Shown: in pieces, positions 49,716 to 58,440 of the stretch
Layout: every line of letters begins with the position of its first letter
How positions within the stretch are numbered: the stretch's first letter is position 1
Assembly: GCA_022870705.1 (NCBI GenBank)
Contig: CP072107.1
Location: forward strand, 1,362,501-1,426,500
Reading direction: 5' to 3'
Length of the DNA stretch: 64,000 bases
Source of the DNA: Oscillospiraceae bacterium CM
GTDB taxonomy: Bacteria; Bacillota; Clostridia; Oscillospirales; Oscillospiraceae
Notes under the pieces: model-generated
What the model was told of the DNA's origin: nothing
Seen by the model: only the letters and a program-made list of their open reading frames with translations
Database searches by the model: none
Made by a program: the position numbers and the translations under genes

Positions 49716-49778
49716 ATGGGGTATGGGGCGAAGCCCCATTCCTTTATTGGGTGGCGGGTGGGATTTGAAATCCTGACA
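49716..49778 (+). repeat. Family C repeat before the ribosomal operon
   Basis: GGGGTATGGGGCGAAGCCCCATTCC, then TTTATTGGGTGGCGGGTGGG and ATTTGAAATCC. Plus orientation. Confidence 0.8.
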
Positions 49779-49819
49779 CGGATTCGAAATATTCCGAGCA
49801 GCAGCCACGAAAGAATGTA

Positions 49820-49848
49820 TTGACAAGCAAATACTGTTCTGATAATAT
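49820..49848 (+). promoter_or_regulatory. Promoter of rplJ-rplL
   Basis: TTGACA (49820-49825), a 17-base spacer and TAATAT (49843-49848). Confidence 0.8.
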
Positions 49849-49851
49849 GAT

Positions 49852-49998
49852 TGAGCGTTCCAAAGACAGCAGGTGGATTCGTCCGTAAGTCCTGCCGAGG
49901 ACAGCGACAAGTTTTTGTTTGCTCTATGTCCTTTTGCCTTTGGCATAAGGGCATTTTTTATTTGGACGCGGATTTGACTATCCGGAGGTGAAAAATAC
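49852..49998 (+). promoter_or_regulatory. Ribosomal protein L10 leader with attenuator
   Basis: The leader contains the kink-turn-bearing arm around AGACAGCAGGTGG and TCCTGCCGAGGACAGC, typical of the L10(L12)4-binding leader of Firmicutes. A terminator-like hairpin (49926-49954, ATGTCCTTTTGCC / GGCATAAGGGCAT) with a T-run follows. Excess L10-L12 complex is known to bind such leaders and stop expression of the operon. Confidence 0.75.
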
Positions 49999-50529
49999 AT
50001 GCCAAACGACAAGGTACTCAGCGAGAAAAAGGCCGTGGTTGAAGCACTGACCGAAAAGCTCAAGGGTGCGGCCGGTGTGCTCGTCGATTACTCGGGCATC
50101 ACCGTTTCCGAGGACACGGAAATGCGCCGTGCGATGCGCAACGCCAATGTCGACTACGCCGTTGTTAAGAACACGCTTACACGCTTTGCCGCCAAGAATG
50201 TCGGTTTCGATGGTCTTGACCCGTTCCTTAACGGCACAACGGCCCTGGCCGTCTCGGCGGACGACCCCGTCGCCCCCGCCAAAATTCTCAGCGAATACGC
50301 GGGCAAGCCCAACAGCAAGATTTCCATTAAAGCCGGTTTTGTGAACGGCAAGCTCATTTCGGCTGCCGAGGTTACCGCGCTGGCGGAGCTGCCGCCGAAG
50401 GAGGTTCTCGTCGCTCAGGTGCTTGGAACAATGATCGCACCGGTCAGCGGCCTTGCAACCGTCTTAAACGCGAACATCCGCGGTCTTGCCGTCGCCCTGC
50501 AGGCGATTGCCGATCAAAAATCAGCGTAA
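49999..50529 (+). CDS. rplJ: 50S ribosomal protein L10
   Basis: 176 residues. The N-terminal rRNA-binding domain (LKGAAGVLVDYSGITVSEDTEMRRAMRNA... VVKNTL) is followed by the long C-terminal helix that carries the L12 dimers (LNANIRGLAVALQAIADQK). It forms the base of the ribosomal stalk. GGAGGTG lies nine bases before the ATG. It is first in the operon with rplL and is autoregulated through the leader. Confidence 0.98.
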   Translation: MPNDKVLSEKKAVVEALTEKLKGAAGVLVDYSGITVSEDTEMRRAMRNANVDYAVVKNTLTRFAAKNVGFDGLDPFLNGTTALAVSADDPVAPAKILSEYAGKPNSKISIKAGFVNGKLISAAEVTALAELPPKEVLVAQVLGTMIAPVSGLATVLNANIRGLAVALQAIADQKSA

Positions 50530-50597
50530 CCACACCCCGCGCCGGTTGCAGCCGCAGCCGGAATATTTAAATTAATTATTATTTGGAGGACATAAAA

Positions 50598-50981
50598 ATG
50601 GCCAGTGAAAAAGTTACCGCTCTTGTTGAAGAAGTCAAGAAGCTCACCGTTCTGGAGCTCTCTGAGCTCGTACACGCCCTTGAGGATGAATTCGGTGTTT
50701 CCGCCGCCGCGCCCGCTGCCGTTGCTGTTGCCGCCGCGCCGACTGCCGCTGCCGCTGCCGTTGAAGAGCAGACCGAGTTTGACGTCGTTATGACTGATTT
50801 CGGTGCCGAGAAGATTAAGGTTATCAAGGAAGTCCGCGCCATCACCGGTCTCGGCCTTGCCGAGGCGAAGGCCCTTGTCGAAGGCGTTCCCGCGAAGATC
50901 AAGGAAGGCGTCAACAAGGAAGAAGCCGAGACGCTCAAAAAGCAGCTTGAGGATGTTGGCGCGAAAGTCGAAGTTAAGTAA
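50598..50981 (+). CDS. rplL: 50S ribosomal protein L7/L12
   Basis: 127 residues: an N-terminal dimerisation domain ([20 protein letters not shown]), an Ala/Pro-rich hinge (about 38-55) and the C-terminal factor-binding domain ([21 protein letters not shown]... [15 protein letters not shown]). It recruits elongation factors to the ribosome. ATG 50598 has GGAGG eight bases upstream; an in-frame ATG at 50583 lies inside the ribosome binding site and is rejected. Confidence 0.98.
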   Translation: MASEKVTALVEEVKKLTVLELSELVHALEDEFGVSAAAPAAVAVAAAPTAAAAAVEEQTEFDVVMTDFGAEKIKVIKEVRAITGLGLAEAKALVEGVPAKIKEGVNKEEAETLKKQLEDVGAKVEVK

Positions 50982-51003
50982 GACAGTTAAAACCGTCATG
51001 TCA

Positions 51004-51032
51004 AATACCGGGCTTTATGCCCGGTATTTTTC
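51004..51032 (+). terminator. Terminator of rplJ-rplL
   Basis: The stem AAATACCGGGC / GCCCGGTATTT is followed by TTTCT. Confidence 0.92.
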
Positions 51033-51065
51033 TGTCAGCCTGCCCCCCGCCTTGCAGCAAGCATG

Positions 51066-51104
51066 CAAAAAAGAGCGCATGACCGGAATACGTCATGCGC
51101 TCTT
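51066..51104 (-). terminator. Terminator of the PrsA-like gene
   Basis: The stem AAGAGCGCATGAC / GTCATGCGCTCTT is followed on the minus strand by TTTTTTGC. Confidence 0.88.
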
Positions 51105-51220
51105 CATTGCTTTGAAGGTCGGCGTGGTGTGCCGCTGTTTTTTCTCTTACCGTCATGATACACGACAGCTATGCCGTGGTCAAGCCTTGTCCCGGTTCCG
51201 TAATATTACGGTAACAATCG

Positions 51221-52762
51221 CTATTTGGCGAAAGCGAAGAAAATCGTTTTTTTCGCGTCGCTTGTGGTGAGGGCATTCTCCCAGGCTTTTTCATCCTGAT
51301 CGCGCCGTGCCGCTTCGGCAAGCACGTCACTGTATTGACGGCCGTTGCCCGAGAAGTAGAGGAGGTATACAGTGCCATCAGCCGTTGTCAGCATCGTATG
51401 GTCACCCGACTTGCGCGAGGCGTTGTAAAGCCAGGCATTTACCTCGTCCGGCGCGACATTTTTCGCGATATTCTCCTGCAGCTTGCTGCTTGCTGTATCT
51501 ATCTGGTCCTGATAGGTCGTGGCAAGCTCTGTGAGCTTATCCCCAGAGGCGCCGGCCGCCGTCCACGCGTCATTGATCGCCGAGGCCGTGTTGGCCGCCG
51601 TTTGCTTAGCATCGGAAGCGGCTTTGTCGGCAGCGGCCTGGTCGGCTGTGTCGAGGGATGACGTGTCGACCGGTTTGACAACGATTTGATTGTAGGTGAC
51701 GGTTGCGTAATGATTGTTGGAGCGACCGACGAAGAGAACAACCTCATAACCGCCTGACGTCGCGACCGCCTCTACATCGCCCGCGCGGCGGCTTGCGTCC
51801 TTGAGCCAGTCGGCATAATCCGACGAGAGCGATATGCCCTCCGTCTCGCTTTTCGTTGAATCGACCTGCTCATAGACGACAGGGTCATACGCTTTTGCCT
51901 GGGCGATAAAAGATTTTTCACTTGTGATTTTGGCAGCGTATGCCTTTGCCGTCACACCGGCCTCATCAAGCGCGGCTGTCTGCGCCTGCTTATAGGCGGC
52001 CTCGTCGCTGTAGAGCGACGCGTCAACCGTTGCGGCTTCGACAAAGAAGACGCGATACGTAAACATATCGAGATCGTTTTTGTTCTCCTGATAATAGGTC
52101 TCCAGCTCGTCCGGCGTATAGGTAAAGCTCGTTTTCACATGCTCGGCATAGGAGGATATGAGCAACGTGCGCTCGGCATTTTTGCGGTATGTCTTTTCGT
52201 CCATCCCCTTGCCGTAAACGACTTTGAGGTATTGGTCGAGAGATGTATAGCCATAGAGCGCATATTGTGTTTTCATCTGCGCAAGCTGGTCGTCAATCTG
52301 CTGCTTTTCGTCACTTGAGAGCGTATAACCGGCATTGAGCGCCTCTTTATAAATCTTTGTATCATTTTTCATTTGCTCCAGTGCCGTTGATTCAAAAAAC
52401 GCCGCCCACGTCTCGCCTGTATCCTTATTGTAAATCTGGCTTTTCAGCGACGTCTGCGAGTCGGGCAGGTAGTCCGTCATGCCGGCGTTTGACATGAGCG
52501 AATAATATTGCATATAGGCATTTTCAAAATAGTAGTTGAAATCCGCCGCGGCGTATTTCACACCGTCCACCGTTACCGCCGGGAATTTTTGCCGCAGTAG
52601 GTCAGAGTTAATGAAAATCGCCAATAGAAACAAAACAGCAAAAGCGATGACCGAGTATAAAGCGGTCTTTGTCGTTTTATGAGACTGTTCGTCTTTCCCA
52701 TTTCGTTTCGCGGCTTCAAAACCGCTGGCGCTGCGCTTTTTTTTATCCGAAGATGCACTCAT
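51221..52762 (-). CDS. Membrane-anchored SurA/PrsA-like peptidyl-prolyl isomerase family protein
   Basis: 513 residues. A charged cytoplasmic start of about 33 residues precedes one membrane helix (TALYSVIAFAVLFLLAIFINS). The extracellular SurA-N-like helical domain follows (VDGVKYAAADFNYYFENAYMQYYSLM, AAFFESTALEQMKNDTKIYKEALNAGYTLSSDE). Near residues 270-370 is a parvulin-like region without an obvious complete catalytic set. A second helical, Ala-rich part reaches the C-terminus. It probably helps fold exported proteins. AAGGA lies about 10 bases before the ATG at 52762. A structured RNA with its own terminator precedes it. Confidence 0.78.
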   Translation of the reverse strand: MSASSDKKKRSASGFEAAKRNGKDEQSHKTTKTALYSVIAFAVLFLLAIFINSDLLRQKFPAVTVDGVKYAAADFNYYFENAYMQYYSLMSNAGMTDYLPDSQTSLKSQIYNKDTGETWAAFFESTALEQMKNDTKIYKEALNAGYTLSSDEKQQIDDQLAQMKTQYALYGYTSLDQYLKVVYGKGMDEKTYRKNAERTLLISSYAEHVKTSFTYTPDELETYYQENKNDLDMFTYRVFFVEAATVDASLYSDEAAYKQAQTAALDEAGVTAKAYAAKITSEKSFIAQAKAYDPVVYEQVDSTKSETEGISLSSDYADWLKDASRRAGDVEAVATSGGYEVVLFVGRSNNHYATVTYNQIVVKPVDTSSLDTADQAAADKAASDAKQTAANTASAINDAWTAAGASGDKLTELATTYQDQIDTASSKLQENIAKNVAPDEVNAWLYNASRKSGDHTMLTTADGTVYLLYFSGNGRQYSDVLAEAARRDQDEKAWENALTTSDAKKTIFFAFAK

Positions 52763-52906
52763 ACGTCCGTCATTCCTTCTGATATGTAAGTTGGTAAAAC
52801 CGGTATAACGTGGGATATTATACTTGAAAGCCGGTGCGCTTTCAAGTTTAAATAAATGTGGGGAACAATTATTTTACAAATTTCCGGCCGCCGCCGGATT
52901 TTTGGG

Positions 52907-53166
52907 CAAAAAACGACCCCACCGTGCCGTGTAAGCCCATTAAAACCTGCACGACTCGGCAGGTGGGTTTCCTCCTTCAAGCTTCTCTGCTTCCAACATC
53001 CATTAACGCGCGGGGCGCAACGGGAGGCCTGCAATTCACCTAAAGAGGTCGGAATCCCTTATTTTAAATGTGGGTTTAAAAAGGCTTATCACGAACAAAG
53101 CAGGGTGCACGGGCGCAAACGCCCAGACTGCACTATTCTTTTCGGCCGGGCAAGCATCACCCCGGC
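52907..53166 (-). ncRNA. Structured small RNA, possibly 6S RNA
   Basis: On the minus strand, a promoter at 53173-53201 leads into about 260 bases with many hairpins: GGCCGGG / CCCGGCC at the start, GTGCA...TGCAC around GGGCG / CGCCC, then a long imperfect helix with GGGATTCC paired to GGAAACCC. It ends in a stem ACCCACCTGCCG / CGGCACGGTGGGGT and TTTTTT. The size, the long interrupted helix and the GTTGGAAGCAGAGAAGCTTG segment resemble Firmicutes 6S RNA. It could instead be a terminated leader of the PrsA-like gene 145 bases downstream. No protein-coding gene is seen in 52763-53243. Confidence 0.5.
52908..52968 (-). terminator. Terminator of the structured small RNA
   Basis: Arms at 52957-52968 and 52916-52929 on the minus strand, followed by a six-T run at 52913-52908. 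Confidence 0.8.
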
Positions 53167-53172
53167 CATTTG

Positions 53173-53201
53173 ACTTTAGCACATTGCCGATCGTTTTTCA
53201 A
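53173..53201 (-). promoter_or_regulatory. Promoter of the structured small RNA
   Basis: Minus-strand TTGAAA (53196-53201), a 17-base spacer and TAAAGT (53173-53178). Confidence 0.6.
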
Positions 53202-53243
53202 CCGGCAACACCCGTGTTAAATACTGGCTGCGAGTTGAGCCCG

Positions 53244-53531
53244 TCACTCGGCCTCATCATTGTCGTCACTAAAAAAATGTTCCATAAAGTGGCTGTAAAC
53301 GCGGTCGAGTTCGGCGTCCTCGTCTATGGTTGCGAGAATTTCTTCACCATTTTCCTCGATGACCTTCAAGATCACTATACCGTAATCGTCGTCTTTCTCA
53401 TCCATGTCGGCCGGCAGAAACGCCATATAAAGCGCCCCGTCCAACTCTATTGTATCCAAATGCTCGAGCTCAAATTCATTGCCGTCATCATCGGTGACGG
53501 AAATAAAATCGCTTCCGTACTGATCGCTCAT
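53244..53531 (-). CDS. DUF1292 family protein
   Basis: 95 residues, very acidic (ends FFSDDNDEAE). The family pattern is present: DDDGNEFELEHLDTIELDGALYMAFLP and DDYGIVILKVIEENGEEILATIDED. It corresponds to the YrzB group, small proteins found in nearly all Firmicutes, often near the ruvX/alaS region. Function unknown. GGAGG lies about six bases before the ATG. The gene stands alone between the small RNA and the BofC-like gene. Confidence 0.88.
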   Translation of the reverse strand: MSDQYGSDFISVTDDDGNEFELEHLDTIELDGALYMAFLPADMDEKDDDYGIVILKVIEENGEEILATIDEDAELDRVYSHFMEHFFSDDNDEAE

Positions 53532-53638
53532 CGCTTCCTCCGACGTTTGTTTTCAGCAATGCAAAACACAGCACAATGCATCACTGTGCTGCTATTTTAC
53601 CGCATAACGCGCCAATATTCAAGAGCCTGCCCGTCCCG

Positions 53639-53974
53639 TTACGAACTGAAATCTTCTAAAAGCCGCAGGACATCCTCATACGTTGCGGCATCGATCCCCT
53701 GATCCAGCTTTTGCCTGTCAACAGCCCGCAATGACGAAATGTCTATCGTCGTTTCAATCACCGGTGCTTTCCGGTCACCACCAAAAAAAACGGCAACACG
53801 GCCATTATAGGCACCAATGACATAGCGCCCCGTTTCCTGATTGTCCGCCTGAACGGCAGGCGTGCCCGCCGAAACATCTTGAATGACGGCTGTCGCCGCC
53901 AGGAGAATAAGCATGACAGCTGCGGCTAAGAAAGCAAGAGAAAGAACAGCCCCCCTGAGCCTGATACGCACCAT
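53639..53974 (-). CDS. BofC-like C-terminal domain protein
   Basis: 111 residues. One N-terminal membrane or signal segment (AVLSLAFLAAAVMLILLAATAVI) precedes a domain with YVIGAYNGRVAVFFGG and ISSLRAVDRQKLDQGI and ending RLLEDFSS. This follows the pattern of the BofC C-terminal domain (yxxGkIaVy, SLpexDrxxLexGI, LEDyxS). BofC restrains sigma-K activation in Bacillus; proteins with only this domain are common in Clostridia and uncharacterised. ATG 53974 has AAAGG eight bases upstream and is preferred to GTG 53980. Confidence 0.65.
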   Translation of the reverse strand: MVRIRLRGAVLSLAFLAAAVMLILLAATAVIQDVSAGTPAVQADNQETGRYVIGAYNGRVAVFFGGDRKAPVIETTIDISSLRAVDRQKLDQGIDAATYEDVLRLLEDFSS

Positions 53975-54123
53975 TTTCACGACCTTTCCGGGTGTAATTA
54001 AAAAAATTATACCCGGCTCGTTCTTGTGTTAAACGGAATTAAAATAGTTACAAAAAAAATTTGACAAATATGTTACAATGTCTGTAGCATGAGTAAATGC
54101 GCATCGACTGCGAGGTGAAGGCC

Positions 54124-56436
54124 TTGTCTTCAAATAAAAAAGGCAAGACGAAAAACAACGATTTAAAAGCAGATGGCCGTGTCAAAAATGCCCTCTTTCT
54201 GGCCTTGCGAATACTTGGCACACTGCTGCTGATCTTGGTAACGACCACCCTCATTTTTACCTGCATTTTTGCCGTCTACGTGGAGACAAACCTCTCCTCA
54301 CAAATCGGCATCAGCATGGATGACTTCAAAATGAATCTCTCCAGTACCATTTATTATGAGGACAAGACAACCGGCACGTATCAGGAGCTTGTGACGCTGC
54401 AGAGCACCGAATACCGAAAATGGGTTGACTACGACCAGATTCCGGCTTACGCCGAAAAGGCCCTCGTCTCGATTGAGGATAAGCGCTTTTATAAGCATCA
54501 TGGCGTTGACTGGTACAGAACGCTCGGCGCGTTCGGCAACATGTTTTTAAGCCTGCGGGACGGCAACTTCGGCGGTTCCTCCATCACGCAGCAGCTCATT
54601 AAAAACCTCACCAACGAGAGTGAGGTCACCGTCCAGCGAAAGCTGCTTGAAATCTTCCGGGCGCTGCAGTTTGAAAAGCAGTACAGCAAGCAGCAGATCA
54701 TCGAATGGTACTTAAACACCGTCACCTTTGGCGGCAACCGTTCCGGCATCGGTGCGGCCGCAGAGTATTATTTTGGCAAGGAAGCGAAAGACCTGACGCT
54801 GGCAGAGTGTGCCTCCATCATCGGCATCACGAATAACCCGTCCATGTATAACCCCTATATCAACGAGGCCGCCAACAAAGAGCGCCAGGAAAACATTTTA
54901 AACCAGATGTATGAGCAGGGATACATAACAAAGGCGCAGTGCGACGAGGCCATCAGCCAGAAGCTCGTCTTTAAAAACTCCGGTAAAGCAAACCCGAGCC
55001 AGGTAACGTACACCTGGTTTGAGGACGCTGTGATTGAGGATGTCATCACGGACCTGATGACACTCAAGGACTGCTCTAGACGCGTGGCCGAGGACCTATT
55101 GTTTACGCAGGGTTATAAGATTTATGCGACAATTGACCCGGACATCCAGGCAAAGGTGGACAGCATCTATCAGGATTTATCCGCCATCCCGAAGGTCAGC
55201 GGGTCCAGCCAGCAGATTCAGTCTGCCATTGTCATTGCCGACCCATACACCGGAGATATTGTCGCCTTGGAGGGCGGCGTCGGCGAGAAGCCTGGCAACC
55301 GACTATACAACCTCGCCACACAGAGCCGACGGCCGCCGGGCTCCTCTATCAAGCCTCTGGCTGTCTATGCCCCAGCGATGGAAAACCACCTCATAACGCC
55401 CGAGACGCGCTTTGAAGACAGTGCCGATGTGAAGCTGCAAGGCTCAACGTGGATGCCAAAAAATGACGATTTAAGTTACAGCGGCATTATCACCGTCCGA
55501 GAGGCGCTGCGCCGCTCTGTCAACACCGTTGCCGCGCAGATCATGGATAAGCTCACGCCCGACAAATCGTTTGACTTCGTGACGAATAAGCTCGGCATGA
55601 ATCTCTCTCCGAACGACGACGCCTACGCGCCGCTGGCGCTCGGCCAGCTGACGTATGGTGTAACAGTGCGCGAGATGGCGGCGGCATACACAATGTTTGA
55701 CAACGGCGGCGTCAAGACCGACCTGCGGACATATTCAAAACTGCTGGATTCAAACGGCAATGTGGTTTATGAAAATAAGCCGAAAACGACCGTTGCTATC
55801 AGCGACGTGACGGCCTACTGGGTCACAAATATGCTGCAGGACGCAGCGGCTAACGGCACCGGCCATGAGGCGAACCTCGGCTTCATGCCGACGGCCGGTA
55901 AAACCGGTACGACGACCGACAAAAAGGACAGATGGTTTGCCGGATATACACCGTATTACACGGCCGTCGTCTGGACGGGCTTCCCGACACCGGCGACGAT
56001 GTATGTCAGCGGCAACCCCTCGGCACAGCTGTTTAAAAAGGTCATGAAGCTTATTCACGAAGACCTGCCGTACAAGACCTTCTCGAAACCCGGTAATACC
56101 TACCTCTCGCCGATTCCCGGTGTTGACCCGGCTGTTCCCTACATTGTCCGCGGCGTGACGACGGATGGCCAGGTGCTCTATCAAAACACGAAGTCGGGCG
56201 TTAAAACACGCGATGTGACGGAGACGGCCGCCGCTGTCGACGGCTATACGATCGTCGGCGTAACGGAAAAGACGCTGACAATTTCTAACGACGCGGCGCT
56301 TAATGTTATCGAGTTCGTTTACGAGCCGGTCGGCACAACGCCGCCGCCTGATACGTCTGAAGAGCCGCCGACGTCCCCGTCAACATCACCCGGTACGTCG
56401 CCGTCCACCTCCCCAAAGACATCCTCCAAACCGTGA
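54124..56436 (+). CDS. Class A penicillin-binding protein (PBP1A-like)
   Basis: 770 residues. A short cytoplasmic start and one membrane helix (LGTLLLILVTTTLIFTCIFAVYV) precede a GT51 glycosyltransferase domain (SIEDKRFYKHHGVDW with the catalytic Glu, GGSSITQQLIKNL). The transpeptidase domain carries PPGSSIKPL (SxxK), RRSVNT (SxN) and AGKTGTTT (KTG). A Pro/Ser/Thr-rich tail of about 35 residues ends the protein. It polymerises and cross-links peptidoglycan. The start chosen is TTG at 54124 with GAGGTG six bases upstream; an in-frame ATG at 54097 has no ribosome binding site. A TTGACA with TAGCAT 18 bases on lies at 54061-54090. Confidence 0.94.
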   Translation: MSSNKKGKTKNNDLKADGRVKNALFLALRILGTLLLILVTTTLIFTCIFAVYVETNLSSQIGISMDDFKMNLSSTIYYEDKTTGTYQELVTLQSTEYRKWVDYDQIPAYAEKALVSIEDKRFYKHHGVDWYRTLGAFGNMFLSLRDGNFGGSSITQQLIKNLTNESEVTVQRKLLEIFRALQFEKQYSKQQIIEWYLNTVTFGGNRSGIGAAAEYYFGKEAKDLTLAECASIIGITNNPSMYNPYINEAANKERQENILNQMYEQGYITKAQCDEAISQKLVFKNSGKANPSQVTYTWFEDAVIEDVITDLMTLKDCSRRVAEDLLFTQGYKIYATIDPDIQAKVDSIYQDLSAIPKVSGSSQQIQSAIVIADPYTGDIVALEGGVGEKPGNRLYNLATQSRRPPGSSIKPLAVYAPAMENHLITPETRFEDSADVKLQGSTWMPKNDDLSYSGIITVREALRRSVNTVAAQIMDKLTPDKSFDFVTNKLGMNLSPNDDAYAPLALGQLTYGVTVREMAAAYTMFDNGGVKTDLRTYSKLLDSNGNVVYENKPKTTVAISDVTAYWVTNMLQDAAANGTGHEANLGFMPTAGKTGTTTDKKDRWFAGYTPYYTAVVWTGFPTPATMYVSGNPSAQLFKKVMKLIHEDLPYKTFSKPGNTYLSPIPGVDPAVPYIVRGVTTDGQVLYQNTKSGVKTRDVTETAAAVDGYTIVGVTEKTLTISNDAALNVIEFVYEPVGTTPPPDTSEEPPTSPSTSPGTSPSTSPKTSSKP

Positions 56437-56446
56437 CCTAACTATA

Positions 56447-56477
56447 AAAAAGGAGACGCTGCAGCGTCTCCTTTTTT
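56447..56477. terminator. Bidirectional terminator between PBP and glnB
   Basis: The perfect stem AAAAGGAGACGCT / AGCGTCTCCTTTT with T-runs in both directions serves two convergent genes. Confidence 0.93.
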
Positions 56478-56487
56478 TCTTTCTTTA

Positions 56488-56829
56488 CTATTTAACGGCA
56501 GCGTCTCCGCGCTCGCGCGTTCGGATGCGGATCGCGTCACGTACATCGGAAATAAAAATTTTGCCGTCTCCGACCTCTCCGGTATAGGCCTTTTCACATA
56601 TTTTGTCGACAAGCGCGTCGGCCTGCTCGTCTACGACGACGATTTCGAGCTTCAGCTTCGGCAGAAAGTTATACTCTACCTCAGAACCGCGGACATACTC
56701 CTTCCAGCCCTTCTGATTGCCGCAGCCCATGATCTGGCTGATGGAGAGACCGTTGATATTCATTGTGTTCAGAAGCTCTTTAATCTCTGAAAGCTTTTCC
56801 GGTCTGATAAATGCCTCTATTTTTTTCAT
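56488..56829 (-). CDS. glnB: PII nitrogen regulatory protein, copy 1
   Basis: 113 residues. PII proteins sense 2-oxoglutarate and ATP/ADP and gate the ammonium channel. Family features: MKKIEAFIRPEKL, a T-loop region GCGNQKGWKEYVRGSEVEY, TGEVGDGKIFI and IRIRTRERG. At the uridylylated Tyr51 position (RGAEY in E. coli) there is Val, as is common in Clostridia, so covalent regulation by GlnD is unlikely. It follows an amt gene by 70 bases, the usual amtB-glnK pairing. AAAGGGG precedes the ATG. Confidence 0.95.
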   Translation of the reverse strand: MKKIEAFIRPEKLSEIKELLNTMNINGLSISQIMGCGNQKGWKEYVRGSEVEYNFLPKLKLEIVVVDEQADALVDKICEKAYTGEVGDGKIFISDVRDAIRIRTRERGDAAVK

Positions 56830-56898
56830 CGCTTCAACCCCTTTGTCAAAGTGGGTCTATTATATCAGCAGATGTGGCATTATTCAAATCATTTATTT

Positions 56899-58143
56899 TT
56901 AGTTATCCATGCCGTTGAAGGCCGGGTACGCCGTCTCACCGTGCTCGGAGAGATCAAGACCGTAATCCTCGTCACGCGCGGTGACCTTCAGCGGCCCGGC
57001 AACGAGGCGGACGATACCGGCAACGAGAAGCGTTGCAACGGCTGAGAAAACGACGATGAAGCCGATGGCCAGAAGCTGGCGAACAAAAAGCGTTGTCTCG
57101 CCGAAGACGAGGCCATTCCATTGGATGACAGGATTGAGCGCCTTTTGGGCAAAGAGGCCCGTTGTCAAGGCGCCAAAGATGCCGCCGATGCCGTGGCACC
57201 CGAAAACGTCCAGCGCATCGTCATACCCGAATTTCGGCTTGACGCGTGTGATAAAGAAAAAGCTGATGGGGCTGATGAGCGCGCCGATGACGATGGCTGC
57301 CCAGATCGGAATAAAGCCCGCACTGTTCGTGACGGCGGCGAGGCCGACGACAAAGCCTGTCGAGCAGCCGACGAGCGTCGGCTTGCCGCTTGTGAGCGTC
57401 TCGAGCAGCATCCAGACGAGCATACCGGCAGCGGCCGCTGTGTTCGTCGTCATAAAAGCGCGAACGGCAATTTCGTTGGCCGCGCCCGCGCTGCCTGCGT
57501 TAAAGCCGAACCAGCCGAACCATAAAAGGCTGGCACCCAGGAGCACAAACGGAATATTATGCGGCCTGTACGCTTTCTTACCGTGATTTTTCCGTTTGCC
57601 GACGAGAATTGCCATGACGAGCGCCGCGATACCGGAGCTAATATGGACAACCGTGCCACCTGCGAAGTCCAGAACGCCGAGCTTTTGGAGCCAGCCGCCG
57701 CCCCAAACCATGTGTGCCAGCGGATAATAGACGATGACGGACCACAAAGCGGCAAACAAGAGTAGCGGCCCAAATTTCATGCGTTCGATTACGGCGCCTG
57801 TGATGAGCGCCGGGGTGATGATGGCGAACATCATCTGGAAAATGGCGAACAGCAGATGCGGAATTGTCGGCGCATAGGGGCCGGGCAGCGCATCAATCCC
57901 ATTCAGACCGAAGGCTTTCAGTGTGCCGATGAGGCCGCCAAGGTCACCGACAAACGACAGTGAGTATCCGATGAGAACCCACAGAATCGAAGCGATACCT
58001 ATGATCGCGATGGACGACATGAGCGTGTTGATTGAGTTTTTTCGCCGAACAAGGCCGCCGTAGAAAAAAGCAAGCCCCGGCGTCATCAGCAGGACGAGCG
58101 CCGACGAAATGAGCATCCAGGAAATATCACCTGAATTGAGCAT
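56899..58143 (-). CDS. amt: Ammonium transporter, copy 1
   Basis: 414 residues with 11 predicted membrane helices. The twin histidines of the pore are in VVHISSG and FGCHGIGG. The N-terminus MLNSGDISWMLISSALVLLMTPGLAFFYGG and the SPISF/RVKPKFGYDDALDVFG region are typical. It takes up ammonium and is blocked by its PII partner when nitrogen is plentiful. GGGGAGG lies about 10 bases before the ATG. The upstream leader has two hexaloop hairpins. Confidence 0.97.
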   Translation of the reverse strand: MLNSGDISWMLISSALVLLMTPGLAFFYGGLVRRKNSINTLMSSIAIIGIASILWVLIGYSLSFVGDLGGLIGTLKAFGLNGIDALPGPYAPTIPHLLFAIFQMMFAIITPALITGAVIERMKFGPLLLFAALWSVIVYYPLAHMVWGGGWLQKLGVLDFAGGTVVHISSGIAALVMAILVGKRKNHGKKAYRPHNIPFVLLGASLLWFGWFGFNAGSAGAANEIAVRAFMTTNTAAAAGMLVWMLLETLTSGKPTLVGCSTGFVVGLAAVTNSAGFIPIWAAIVIGALISPISFFFITRVKPKFGYDDALDVFGCHGIGGIFGALTTGLFAQKALNPVIQWNGLVFGETTLFVRQLLAIGFIVVFSAVATLLVAGIVRLVAGPLKVTARDEDYGLDLSEHGETAYPAFNGMDN

Positions 58144-58297
58144 ATGTATCTTCCTCCCCTAATTGCGATTGCCATCATTTTCCCGTATGGCAATCGTCAA
58201 CCAAAGGCGGCAAGACCGGACATGCATACAAAAACACGTCCGGAAAAAAGAAAATAGGAACACAAAGACCGCTGTGACACACGTCACAACAGCCCCT

Positions 58298-58324
58298 GGC
58301 TCCCTTGCCGTCGGCCCCATTGCC
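58298..58324 (-). promoter_or_regulatory. Dual hexaloop hairpins (ANTAR-type target) in the leader of amt copy 1
   Basis: On the minus strand GGC-AATGGG-GCC (58313-58324), then GGC-AAGGGA-GCC (58298-58309), three bases apart. Both loops are six bases long with A at position 1 and G at position 4, the rule known for RNAs bound by ANTAR-domain antiterminators. A stem GCTGT..GTGAC / GTCAC..AGC follows. Promoter: TTGCAT (58373-58378), a 17-base spacer and TAAATT (58350-58355). The rest of 58144-58440 has another stem, CCGGAC / GTCCGG, near 58210-58245. Confidence 0.6.
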
Positions 58325-58393
58325 TACACAGTATTCAAATGATCGATTTAATTTACCATATGTTTCGACGAAATGCAAGATTATAATTTAACA

Positions 58394-58431
58394 ATGCAAA
58401 AAGGCAGCGGGCAAAACCGCTGCCTTTTAGG
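58394..58431 (-). terminator. Terminator of amt-glnB copy 2
   Basis: The stem AAAAGGCAGCGG / CCGCTGCCTTTT is followed on the minus strand by TTTTTGC, 10 bases after the glnB stop. Confidence 0.9.
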
Positions 58432-58440
58432 TTGTTAAAT

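Noticed and set aside
52759-53034. 91-codon minus-strand frame overlapping the start of the PrsA-like gene
   Set aside because: It has no ribosome binding site, its composition is not protein-like, and it lies inside the structured RNA and its terminator.
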